Shown here: piece after piece, positions 35,738 through 43,356 of the stretch | How positions within the stretch are numbered: the stretch's first letter is position 1 | Layout of the letters: the number at the start of each line of letters is the position of its first letter | Source: CAIVAT01 sp964473485 | GTDB lineage: Bacteria > Bacteroidota > Bacteroidia > Bacteroidales > FEN-979 | Direction of reading: 5' to 3' | Assembly: GCA_964473485.1 (NCBI GenBank) | Contig: CAYYPH010000001.1 | Location: forward strand, 186,001 to 250,000 | Length of the DNA stretch: 64,000 bases | Made by a program: the position numbers and the translations under genes | Notes under the pieces: model-generated | What the model was told of the DNA's origin: nothing | What the model saw: only the letters and a program-made list of their open reading frames with translations | Database searches by the model: none

Positions 35738-36391
35738 TTATCTGTTTGGTTTTTTTAAAAGGTTGATCTGATCAACACCGAATGGAACCGGTTTAAAGCT
35801 GCCGGGGGAAACCTCCTGCAACGCATCAACCTCCTCCACCAGCATCATCAGGCAGTCAAACTGGTTGACCATTATGTCGGTCCAGCCGCAAAGACACGCC
35901 TTTACCCGCCCGATTCTGAACAATTCATCAACATATCTGAAAAGCATTCCGGCATCGAATGATTTCGACACCAGGAAAGCATTCTCTCCTTTGATTTTGT
36001 GCCGGATGCAAATCTCCCCGATAACGATGTTGGGCAGGGTATAGACGAACACCGAAGGACTTGGATAATAAGCCGAACGGTCCCTGATGGTCTCCTGGTG
36101 CCCGATATCCGTATCGAGGCTCGAAGCTGAATTGGATAAAACGATGCCGGTCTCTTCCGGCAGATACTTACCGGCGGTTTTATTTCTCAGGAGCAGCTCT
36201 GCAGCAATGAATCCCAGTTTACTCATGTTGTCCATCTTGTAAAACCTGGGATAGCTGATCTGCTCCTGTTTGTAGACAGCTTTGATAAAGTCGGCAAAGG
36301 TAGCAAAATTTTCCTGATAAAAGATCAGGCGCCCGTCGAGCCTGCATTCGAAGTCGCAAAGCCAGGAGGTGGATGTTATATATTTTGCCAT
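35738..36391 (-). CDS. Beta-ketoacyl synthase N-terminal-like (half-KS) protein
   Basis: About 217 residues from the ATG at 36391, just one base after the stop of the KS gene at 36393. The sequence resembles the N-terminal half of ketosynthases (Ketoacyl-synt_2, as in coronafacic-acid-type proteins): YPRFYKMDNMSKLGFIAAELLL, EETGIVLSNSASSLDTD, and VYTLPNIVIGEICIRHKIKGE. The cysteine-containing loop is not in the standard form (KSFDAGMLFRYVD), so activity is doubtful. It may partner the KS at 36393, as a regulatory or chain-length subunit. Comparable proteins occur in aryl-polyene clusters. Confidence 0.75.
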   Translation of the reverse strand: MAKYITSTSWLCDFECRLDGRLIFYQENFATFADFIKAVYKQEQISYPRFYKMDNMSKLGFIAAELLLRNKTAGKYLPEETGIVLSNSASSLDTDIGHQETIRDRSAYYPSPSVFVYTLPNIVIGEICIRHKIKGENAFLVSKSFDAGMLFRYVDELFRIGRVKACLCGWTDIMVNQFDCLMMLVEEVDALQEVSPGSFKPVPFGVDQINLLKKPNR

Positions 36392-36392
36392 G

Positions 36393-37565
36393 TCAGTTCT
36401 TTTTGAAAACAAGGGCGGCATTGCAGCCTCCGAACCCCGATGCAGTCTTGAGGCTTGCCGTCAACTCCTTCGCCTGGTTCTCCCTGATCACGTGAATGGG
36501 ATCAGGAACACCTAAGTTGTCAAAACCAAGCGATCTGATCAGCAGATTCTGTTTCATAGCGGCAACCGTAGCCACCGATTCGATGATCCCGGCAGCCCCC
36601 AGTGTGTGTCCCCAGTAACCCTTGTGACTGCTTACGGGAACATCCCGCAACCCGGCCAGGTTCACTGCTTTTGCTTCCATCTCATCATTGAAAATGGTAG
36701 CGGTGCCATGTGCGGCGATATAATCAACGGATGATGGCTCAAGATCTGCCTCTGCAAGCGAACGTGAAATAGCAAGGGCCAGTTCCTCTCCCGTGCGCGA
36801 AGGACCCGAAATATGGTTGGCATCATTGGTCGTTGCACAACCTGCAATGGTGATCACAGGACTTCCGGATTCAGGCCGCCTGACCGAAAGGTGGATGGTT
36901 CCGGCCCCTTCGCCAAGAGAAAGGCCGTTCCTCGAGGCATCGAAAGGTTTGCAGGCAACCGGACTGAGCGCCTGGAACGACATAAAACCGGAGATCACGA
37001 ACTCAGTGGCAATGTCACCACCGCTTACCACGACATCATCATACAACCCGGCGTTGAGGTAACGGTGGGCGGTCATCAGGGCAAGAACCCCCGAAATGCA
37101 GGCGTTTGAAATGATGAGCGGCTGATTCCTGAACCTGAAATACCCGGCGATCACATCGCCCAATTCCCACAGGTAAAGCCGCTTGTGACTGAATAGTGTC
37201 ATGAGCCTGTCCTCAAGCAGGTCTATGTTGCCTTTGGTGGTCGACAGGATAAGCAAGGTTCGTGGATTGGCGGGATCAATGTTACCCGAACTGAGGACAT
37301 CATGGATCGACAGTATCAGCATTTTTTCAAGGCGGGTAAATGCCGACGAAGGACTTGCCTTGCGATACTGGGAATGTACCTCCCCGAACCTTTCGTTGAG
37401 CCGGTCAGTATCGATCTTCGACAAAGGCCAGGGTTTGGGATAAAGCACCGGATCATCAACCAGGCGGATCCCGGTCGTGCCCTGACTCATCGCCTCCATA
37501 TTATCTGAAGTCGAAAAGCCCAGGGAGGTGATAATGTTATCGTTGCAGATATAGGTTGGTTTCAT
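36393..37565 (-). CDS. Beta-ketoacyl-ACP synthase (with half-KS partner)
   Basis: 390 residues. The nucleophile is Cys156 in ISNACISGVLALM, and the histidine motifs are AAHGTATIFND and YWGHTLGAAGIIES. Its N-terminus (MKPTYICNDNIITSLGFS) and the missing Thr before the cysteine distinguish it from the KS/CLF pairs. It likely works with the half-KS encoded next to it. In aryl-polyene systems a KS of this class starts the chain from the CoA- or ACP-bound aryl unit. It follows the thioesterase gene by seven bases in the same direction. Confidence 0.88.
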   Translation of the reverse strand: MKPTYICNDNIITSLGFSTSDNMEAMSQGTTGIRLVDDPVLYPKPWPLSKIDTDRLNERFGEVHSQYRKASPSSAFTRLEKMLILSIHDVLSSGNIDPANPRTLLILSTTKGNIDLLEDRLMTLFSHKRLYLWELGDVIAGYFRFRNQPLIISNACISGVLALMTAHRYLNAGLYDDVVVSGGDIATEFVISGFMSFQALSPVACKPFDASRNGLSLGEGAGTIHLSVRRPESGSPVITIAGCATTNDANHISGPSRTGEELALAISRSLAEADLEPSSVDYIAAHGTATIFNDEMEAKAVNLAGLRDVPVSSHKGYWGHTLGAAGIIESVATVAAMKQNLLIRSLGFDNLGVPDPIHVIRENQAKELTASLKTASGFGGCNAALVFKKN

Positions 37566-37572
37566 GAATGAT

Positions 37573-37989
37573 TTATGCTATGCCCCATCGCTTTTTCCAA
37601 CCGGTGAAAAATTCCGGAGGTGTCAGGATCAGTTCGCCGGCGGGTGTCAGGAAAACCTGGGTAGAGCTGCCCGTGGCAACCACTTCCATGGATGTTTTGT
37701 GATATATCGTATATTCAAAAACGATCTTGGCAGCCTCGCATGGCAGGAACCTGGTTTCAACAATGGCTGTGTCGCCGTACTGGAGCGGTTTTTTATAATC
37801 ACAGGTAATCTTGACGATCGGTATCATTACATTGTGCTGATATACATCAAGGTAGCCGAGGTTGTACCGGAGGCCGAAGGATTCACGCCCATCCTCGAAA
37901 TATTTCAGGTAATTTCCGTGCCATACGATGCGCATCGAGTCCACTTCCGAAAACCTGACCAAAATCTCCTTTCTGTCTGCAAGTTCCAT
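37573..37989 (-). CDS. Thioesterase, 4HBT hotdog family
   Basis: 138 residues. The motif RFSEVDSMRIVWHGNYLKYFE holds the catalytic aspartate of 4HBT thioesterases (Asp16), followed by ITCDYKKPLQYGDTAIVE. Aryl-polyene clusters carry a thioesterase (ApeK-like) near the KS genes. It could release or edit chains. The gene lies one base after the ABC permease gene stop, so it is part of the long operon. Confidence 0.87.
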   Translation of the reverse strand: MELADRKEILVRFSEVDSMRIVWHGNYLKYFEDGRESFGLRYNLGYLDVYQHNVMIPIVKITCDYKKPLQYGDTAIVETRFLPCEAAKIVFEYTIYHKTSMEVVATGSSTQVFLTPAGELILTPPEFFTGWKKRWGIA

Positions 37990-37990
37990 G

Positions 37991-39292
37991 TTATTTGTTC
38001 ATGGGATTTTTCAGCTTGCGGTAATAAGCCGTGATGAGTAAGGTAACAAGAAAAAATACAAAAAGTTTGATGGATTCGGGAATGACTTCTCTAACGCCGC
38101 CACCCCGCAGGAATATATCATAGTAACCGTTCAGCGCCCAGTTGAGGGGGCTGAAGGTAGCGAATGTCTGCATGCCCGGGTTCATGAGGTAAGTGGGTAC
38201 CCAAAGACCACCCAGGGCAGCCATAATGATGATGGATACCGCCCCGAAGGCTGCCGCCTGCTGATGGGTGGTGGCAACGGAACCTACCACCACGCCATAA
38301 CCCAATGCCGCCAGTGCACTCATGATGGTTATTACAACGATGGCAAAGATGTGATGACCAACTGATAGCGCCTGGATGCCTACGATGGGCAGGATAAAAA
38401 TACCGGCAACGATCATTAAAAATGTCTGAAGAAAGCACACTATCAGGTAAACAAAAACCTTGGCCAGTAAAAGTTGCATATGCGATACGGGCATGGCCAG
38501 CAACCTGAATTGCGAACCGGCTTCACGCTCAATGATCATGCTTGCCGTGAGCGGGATGATGATGAAAAACATCGCAAAGACGGTCCATGCAGGCACATTG
38601 TGTTCAGCCGAGGTAGGAATGCGCTCAACCTCATGGTACGACGGAAAGACCTCACTGAATACCACCGCATCCTTGAAATCCATGTCGGGTGGCTGGTAGG
38701 TTGGGAAGGCCAGCTTCAACTCCTGGTTGAAGGTACTGAAGATCATCTCTGATTGAATCTGGTAATTGTATTGTTTTAAAGAGCTTACGATCGAATTTTT
38801 AAAGCTTTTCTTCACGGCCGGATCAAAGTAAAGGATGATGGTATCGGCCGAAGCGTGAGGAATGGAAGCAAGCAGGCTGGGGTTCATCATTCCGAAACCG
38901 GCGATGGTTTTCGCAACCATCAGTTTGACATTGGAGCGGATTTTTCGTGTAACCCCTTCAGGAACCACCACACCGATTACATAATCACCTGCTTTCACCG
39001 CTTCGCGGATGGTTGAATCATTCACCGGCCTGTTGTCAAGAGAATCTATCAGGTTGAAATAGCCTGATCCGACAAGACCATCCCTGATTTTGAAGCCGAG
39101 ACTGTCCCTGTCGAGGTCGAGAAACAGCACATCAACCTGCGATTCGCGTTTTACCGAACTGTAACCGAATTCCTGCAACAAGGCCATAATTACCACGAGT
39201 ACCATGGGCATCAGGAACAGGATGACAAGACCTGCCTTATCCCTGAGCAACAGCAAGGTTTCCTTACGAACAATACTGAAAAATCTGAACAT
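37991..39292 (-). CDS. ABC-2 type transporter permease
   Basis: 433 residues with a first membrane segment (GLVILFLMPMVLVVIMAL), a large extracytoplasmic region (about residues 45-230), then five more segments (VFAMFFIIIPLTASMII, LIVCFLQTFLMIVAGIFIL, IFAIVVITIMSALAALGYG, AFGAVSIIIMAALGGLWV, LFVFFLVTLLITAYY). That is the ABC-2 export permease layout. It pairs with the ATPase at 39302 (9 bases apart). It is a paralogue of the partial permease at 1-444. It may export the lipid-linked product or precursors. Confidence 0.9.
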   Translation of the reverse strand: MFRFFSIVRKETLLLLRDKAGLVILFLMPMVLVVIMALLQEFGYSSVKRESQVDVLFLDLDRDSLGFKIRDGLVGSGYFNLIDSLDNRPVNDSTIREAVKAGDYVIGVVVPEGVTRKIRSNVKLMVAKTIAGFGMMNPSLLASIPHASADTIILYFDPAVKKSFKNSIVSSLKQYNYQIQSEMIFSTFNQELKLAFPTYQPPDMDFKDAVVFSEVFPSYHEVERIPTSAEHNVPAWTVFAMFFIIIPLTASMIIEREAGSQFRLLAMPVSHMQLLLAKVFVYLIVCFLQTFLMIVAGIFILPIVGIQALSVGHHIFAIVVITIMSALAALGYGVVVGSVATTHQQAAAFGAVSIIIMAALGGLWVPTYLMNPGMQTFATFSPLNWALNGYYDIFLRGGGVREVIPESIKLFVFFLVTLLITAYYRKLKNPMNK

Positions 39293-39301
39293 ACCCTACA
39301 G

Positions 39302-40054
39302 TTAATCGCGCATTTCTTTGCCCGTCAGATGAATAAAAATGTTTTCAAGGTTCTTGAATTCAGGGTGTTCCTGCAACAGAACCTTCGGGTTACCGATCGA
39401 GATGATCTTTCCACGGTCAACGATCGCGACCCTGCTGCAAAGGTTTTCAGCCTCCTCCATATAATGCGAAGTGTAGATGATCGTGGTGTTCTCTGAATTG
39501 ATCCGCTTCAGGTAATCCAGGATCACCACCCGCGACTGAACATCGATCCCTACGGTAGGCTCATCCAGGAAGAGCACCTTGGGATGGTGAAGCAATCCGG
39601 CGATAAGGTTCACCCTGCGTTTCATGCCGCCCGAAAAGTTCGCCACCTTTTTGTCAGCCACCTTCTCCAGCCCGAAAACATTCAGGCAATCCATGATCCG
39701 GTCTTTAAGAGCCTTTCCTTTCAATCCATACATGTTGCCAAAAAAGGTGAGATTCTCCATCGCCGTCAGGGTGGGGTAGAGGGCAAGATCCTGCGGAACC
39801 ACCCCGATAATATGCTTTATCTTCCCGAGGTCCTGTGAAATGTTAAACCCGTCGATCTTTACGGTTCCACTGGTCGGGGAGAAAATGCCACAAAGGATCG
39901 AGATGGTGGTCGTTTTACCAGCCCCGTTAGGCCCCAGGAGTCCGAAGATCTCGTTGGGCTCAATACTGAGGGAAATTCCATCGACAGCCGGCTCTTCTGA
40001 ACCTTTATAAATTTTCGTAAGATCGATAATCTCAATGATCGGTTTGAGCGACAT
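39302..40054 (-). CDS. ABC transporter ATP-binding protein
   Basis: 250 residues with Walker A (GLLGPNGAGKTTTI), Q-loop (VPQDLALYPTL), signature (FSGGMKRRVNL), Walker B (VLFLDEPTVGID) and the switch His (TSHYMEEAE). It couples ATP hydrolysis to the permease at 37991. Its start codon shares bases with the stop of the BtrH-like gene at 40054. Confidence 0.93.
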   Translation of the reverse strand: MSLKPIIEIIDLTKIYKGSEEPAVDGISLSIEPNEIFGLLGPNGAGKTTTISILCGIFSPTSGTVKIDGFNISQDLGKIKHIIGVVPQDLALYPTLTAMENLTFFGNMYGLKGKALKDRIMDCLNVFGLEKVADKKVANFSGGMKRRVNLIAGLLHHPKVLFLDEPTVGIDVQSRVVILDYLKRINSENTTIIYTSHYMEEAENLCSRVAIVDRGKIISIGNPKVLLQEHPEFKNLENIFIHLTGKEMRD

Positions 40055-41076
40055 CAGAATTTAATTTTTTCCAGCTTCCTGTAAACTTTTTCTTCATCGA
40101 GGGCGATGTTCATCAGCATATCCGATAACATTCCGTAATCCTCCTCGGGTTTCGACCTGTTCTTGCAGTTCCTGGCTCCGATATATGTGAACTCACGCCA
40201 CTTGTTGGCCGTGTTCCCCATCATCACCGATGCTTCAAGCAAGTCCTGGTGCTGGTTGAAAACTTCCCCGGCCTCTTTAAGGAATGCCCCGTAAATGTAC
40301 CTGAACCCGGCGCCGCCCGTACCAAAATCCTCAGCCATTCTCAGAATTTGTCCGAGATAAAACGAGGCAGTGTCGTTGCCGTGTTTTTTCGGCCACTTCT
40401 TCAGGTCGCGGGCCATCCACTTCATCCCTTTGACCCCGATCAGCGGGAATGGGATCCCGATCATCTCATACACCGTTTTCTTTATCCCGGTAATGATGGC
40501 CGGCTTCAGGTCGAGCTTTTCAGGAACATGGTTGATCCAGTACATCTTTCCCTGGGGAGCAAAAGCGCCGCCTGCATATCTAACCCTTACAAGATCCTCG
40601 TACGAAAGCAACTGGGGGTGTTCCATCACCGTATCGCTGATGTGGTACATGTTGCCCTCCTTACCGAACACGACCATGTTGTGCATGTTGTAATGCTGCC
40701 GGTATTCGGGAGGGAAGAAGGTGAGCTGGAATACCCCCACCTGCACACCCGTCGGAATGCCCTTTTCCAGGTTCCGGTCAAGCATCTCCATGGCCTCCTT
40801 CTTATCCTTGATCTTCTTAATAACCGTGGCATCAATTCCGAGGTACTTCATCCCGCGCTTGAAAACTGTGTTGGGTAGATTTCGGAATGAAATCATAGGA
40901 GCAAACATGATCTTCAGAAATGGAATGTAACTGAAATAGAGCCCGTTCCCAATCCCGAAAGCCATAGGCTCCGAAACACTGTGACCGTAATAGTTCAGCA
41001 GGTTAGAGGTGGCACCGCTTTCGCAATGCCCTGCCTGCCGGTGTGTATAATTGATAATTGTACTGGTTGTTTCCAT
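40054..41076 (-). CDS. BtrH N-terminal-domain acyltransferase-like protein (copy A)
   Basis: 340 residues. The N-terminus HRQAGHCESGATSNLLNYYG holds the presumed catalytic Cys of the BtrH N-terminal domain, with the His in YNMHNMVVFGKEG and an Asp in ISDTVMEHP completing a papain-like set. BtrH in butirosin biosynthesis moves an acyl group from a carrier protein to an amine, so this protein may move a polyene or aryl group from an ACP to an acceptor. The C-terminal half (GGAGFRYIYGAFLKEAGEVF) matches DUF4872. It pairs with the small protein at 41091, and the same pair is repeated at 41514/42512. Confidence 0.85.
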   Translation of the reverse strand: METTSTIINYTHRQAGHCESGATSNLLNYYGHSVSEPMAFGIGNGLYFSYIPFLKIMFAPMISFRNLPNTVFKRGMKYLGIDATVIKKIKDKKEAMEMLDRNLEKGIPTGVQVGVFQLTFFPPEYRQHYNMHNMVVFGKEGNMYHISDTVMEHPQLLSYEDLVRVRYAGGAFAPQGKMYWINHVPEKLDLKPAIITGIKKTVYEMIGIPFPLIGVKGMKWMARDLKKWPKKHGNDTASFYLGQILRMAEDFGTGGAGFRYIYGAFLKEAGEVFNQHQDLLEASVMMGNTANKWREFTYIGARNCKNRSKPEEDYGMLSDMLMNIALDEEKVYRKLEKIKF

Positions 41077-41090
41077 ATCGTCCCTTTTGG

Positions 41091-41486
41091 TTATTCAACG
41101 TTTTTTAACTGATCGATGGTGATATTGAATGCATTGGCGTACTTCTGCAGGCTCTCCTCACTCAGCCGTTTGAAGAACGCAGGCTTGAAATGCAGTTTCA
41201 CCTTCCATAGCGCGATTCCCGCTATCATGGAGAGATTCAGAGGATCGAGCAGATTTTTTTCCATGAAATAGACCACCGGGCTTACCTTGCCGGCCCTGAC
41301 CTTTTGGCGTGCGTCCTCGATACGTTCGTTGAACATATCCCAGGCCTGCTGCAGGATGACCCGGTCGGGTTCACCGTGAAAACCGACCGTCCTGACGAAT
41401 TGCCCTTCTTTGTCGTAAGAATACAGCAACTCCCGGTATTGGCCGTATTCCTTGTTTTTATAAACCGGATTCGGATTCTCTTCCAT
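41091..41486 (-). CDS. Small conserved protein, partner of BtrH-like copy A
   Basis: 131 residues, soluble and charged. It aligns over its last 90 residues with the protein at 42512 (shared pattern DRVILQQAWD versus NQVIIRQSWD; SPVVYFMEK versus SPIAYYMEK; LQKYANAFNITIDQLKN versus LEKYAKVFEITVEELRN). The C-terminal phrase resembles the end of a helix-turn-helix of the Xre type but lacks the earlier helices. Because it is found directly after each BtrH-like gene, it probably binds that enzyme or the carrier protein. Function unknown. Confidence 0.7.
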   Translation of the reverse strand: MEENPNPVYKNKEYGQYRELLYSYDKEGQFVRTVGFHGEPDRVILQQAWDMFNERIEDARQKVRAGKVSPVVYFMEKNLLDPLNLSMIAGIALWKVKLHFKPAFFKRLSEESLQKYANAFNITIDQLKNVE

Positions 41487-41513
41487 GGCTTATGTTTTTA
41501 ATGGTTACAGTAT

Positions 41514-42515
41514 TTATTTGATCAATGCAAGTTTCTTAAAGATAACCTCTTCCCTGTCGGCAATGTCAAGGAGCATGTCGGCCAGAAAGTCATAGGATTG
41601 CTCTGGTTTCCCCCGCTTCTTGCAATTGCGGGAGCCAAGATAGGAAAATTCCCGCCACTTATTTGCATTTTCTCCCATTTCAAAAGCTATCTCCCTGAGC
41701 CATGGTTTGTTTAGTACTTCAGAAGCTTCATTCAGAAAGGCTCCGTAAATATACCTGAACCCTGCTCCGGCGGTGCCCACCTCTTCCTCCATCCTGAGTA
41801 CCTGTCCAAGGTAGTAGGAGGCCTTTTCGGGACCTAGTTTCTTCTCCCATTTCCTCATCTGGCGCGACAGGTATCTGATCCCCTTGGCGCCGATGAGCGG
41901 GAAAGGCACCCCCACCATGTTGTTCGCCGTTTTCCGGATTCCTTTAATGATCGATGGCCTGATGTCGATATCTTTGGGAACATGGGTAGGATAATACATG
42001 CGACCCTGCGGTGCAAAAGCCCCCTTGGCATAACGAACCCGTATCAGGTCGTCATAACTGATCTCAACAAGGCCCTCCATCAGGGTGTCGCTGACAAAAT
42101 AGGTTCCGTTGTCGTGGCCGTAAACCACCATGTTGTGCATATTGTAATGCATACGGTATTCCGGCGGAAAAAATGGCAGGTGGTAGGTCCCCACCTGCAG
42201 CCCGACAGGATAGCCCGATTCGAGCACCTCGTTGAGTTTGCTCATCGAATCTTCAGGCTTCCTGAAACGGTGTATCGCTGTTTTTATCCCAAGCACCCTG
42301 GTCGAACGGTCAAAAACCATCCCAGGCCACACCCTGAATGAAGTGGTGGGCGCGTGCTGCATTTTTAAAAATGGCAGGTATGAAAAGAAAAGGCCGGCGC
42401 CGATGCCGAATACCATCGGTTCGCTGATATGAAACCCATGATAATTCAACAGGTTTGAAGTGACACCGTTTTCACAGTGTCCGGCCTGCCGGTGTTCGAA
42501 ATCGAGTTTGATCAT
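41514..42515 (-). CDS. BtrH N-terminal-domain acyltransferase-like protein (copy B)
   Basis: 333 residues, a clear paralogue of the protein at 40054: HRQAGHCENGVTSNLLNYHG, HYNMHNMVVYGHDNG, GVPFPLIGAKGIRYL and AGAGFRYIYGAFLNEASEV. The Cys and His of the putative active site are kept. Two such enzymes suggest two acyl donors or two acceptors. It overlaps the next gene (42512) by four bases. Confidence 0.85.
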   Translation of the reverse strand: MIKLDFEHRQAGHCENGVTSNLLNYHGFHISEPMVFGIGAGLFFSYLPFLKMQHAPTTSFRVWPGMVFDRSTRVLGIKTAIHRFRKPEDSMSKLNEVLESGYPVGLQVGTYHLPFFPPEYRMHYNMHNMVVYGHDNGTYFVSDTLMEGLVEISYDDLIRVRYAKGAFAPQGRMYYPTHVPKDIDIRPSIIKGIRKTANNMVGVPFPLIGAKGIRYLSRQMRKWEKKLGPEKASYYLGQVLRMEEEVGTAGAGFRYIYGAFLNEASEVLNKPWLREIAFEMGENANKWREFSYLGSRNCKKRGKPEQSYDFLADMLLDIADREEVIFKKLALIK

Positions 42516-42952
42516 TCGGTTTTAGCGGTTAAAAAGTTTGGATTACGTAATTCCTCAACGGTTATTTCAAAGACTTTGGCGTATTTTTCCAGTTTATGGT
42601 CATTCAGTTTCCTGAATACCTTCCAGGTCAGGTGCCGGCGGACCCTCCACCTGGCAAACCCGGTATAAGCCGCAAGCATGGGCACCTCCATCAGCACCTT
42701 TTCCATGTAATAGGCTATCGGACTGGCGTTCCCATCAATCACCCGCCGGCGAACCTCTTCAAGCCTTTGCTCGGCCGCATCCCAGCTTTGCCTGATGATC
42801 ACCTGGTTGCTGTCATTCTGGTAGTTAACGGCCTTTGAAAATCCCTTTTCCGGATCAAAATGGTAAAACAGCTCGCGGTTATAGCGGTAATTCGGCAGGT
42901 CGGCCACCTCTTCCGGAATATCCGTAACCGTTTTTTCATCCTTCATATTCAC
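42512..42952 (-). CDS. Small conserved protein, partner of BtrH-like copy B
   Basis: 146 residues, homologous to the protein at 41091 over the last 90 residues (PIAYYMEKVLMEVPMLAAYTGFARW, LEKYAKVFEITVEELRN). The N-terminal 30 residues are unrelated and acidic (KDEKTVTDIPEEVADLPNY). With the BtrH-like gene it forms the second copy of a two-gene module. It overlaps the dehydratase gene at 42949. Confidence 0.7.
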   Translation of the reverse strand: MNMKDEKTVTDIPEEVADLPNYRYNRELFYHFDPEKGFSKAVNYQNDSNQVIIRQSWDAAEQRLEEVRRRVIDGNASPIAYYMEKVLMEVPMLAAYTGFARWRVRRHLTWKVFRKLNDHKLEKYAKVFEITVEELRNPNFLTAKTE

Positions 42953-43356
42953 GACTTTAAAAGAAATATTTTAAGCTCACAGGAGGCGATGGTTCGGTCG
43001 CCCCAAAAAACTTCACCCTGTACAATGGTGGCGTCGAATACCTCGTGCAGTACGGTCACTTTTGTATGAATTTCGTCACCTACCGGTGGAAAATCCTGGA
43101 TAACAAGATTCCTGATCCCGCCGATAAACCCGGGCGGAGGGTCGGTTACACCTGGCTTCAGCCCTGCACTGCAGGCCGCGGTCTGGGCCATGTTCTCGAT
43201 CAGCCCGGGTTCCCTGAAGAGGCCGTTTTCCGTAAAAATGTTATCACCCCTGATCAGCAGGGCGGTGGTGGTTGAAATATCGTCGGAGGCAACAATACGG
43301 TCCACCATTACCATCGGAGGCTTCTGGGGTATGTTCACTTCTTTAAATGATGCCAT
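42949..43356 (-). CDS. Hotdog dehydratase, ApeP/FabZ-like
   Basis: 135 residues. The sequence KPPMVMVDRIVA, LFREPGLIENMAQTAAC and FPPVGDEIHTKV fit ApeP-like dehydratase subunits, in which a glutamate replaces part of the FabZ site. In aryl-polyene systems ApeI and ApeP-type subunits cooperate to dehydrate each 3-hydroxyacyl-ACP. Its partner may be at 26143, far away in the cluster. The gene overlaps the radical SAM gene by 22 bases. Confidence 0.83.
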   Translation of the reverse strand: MASFKEVNIPQKPPMVMVDRIVASDDISTTTALLIRGDNIFTENGLFREPGLIENMAQTAACSAGLKPGVTDPPPGFIGGIRNLVIQDFPPVGDEIHTKVTVLHEVFDATIVQGEVFWGDRTIASCELKIFLLKS

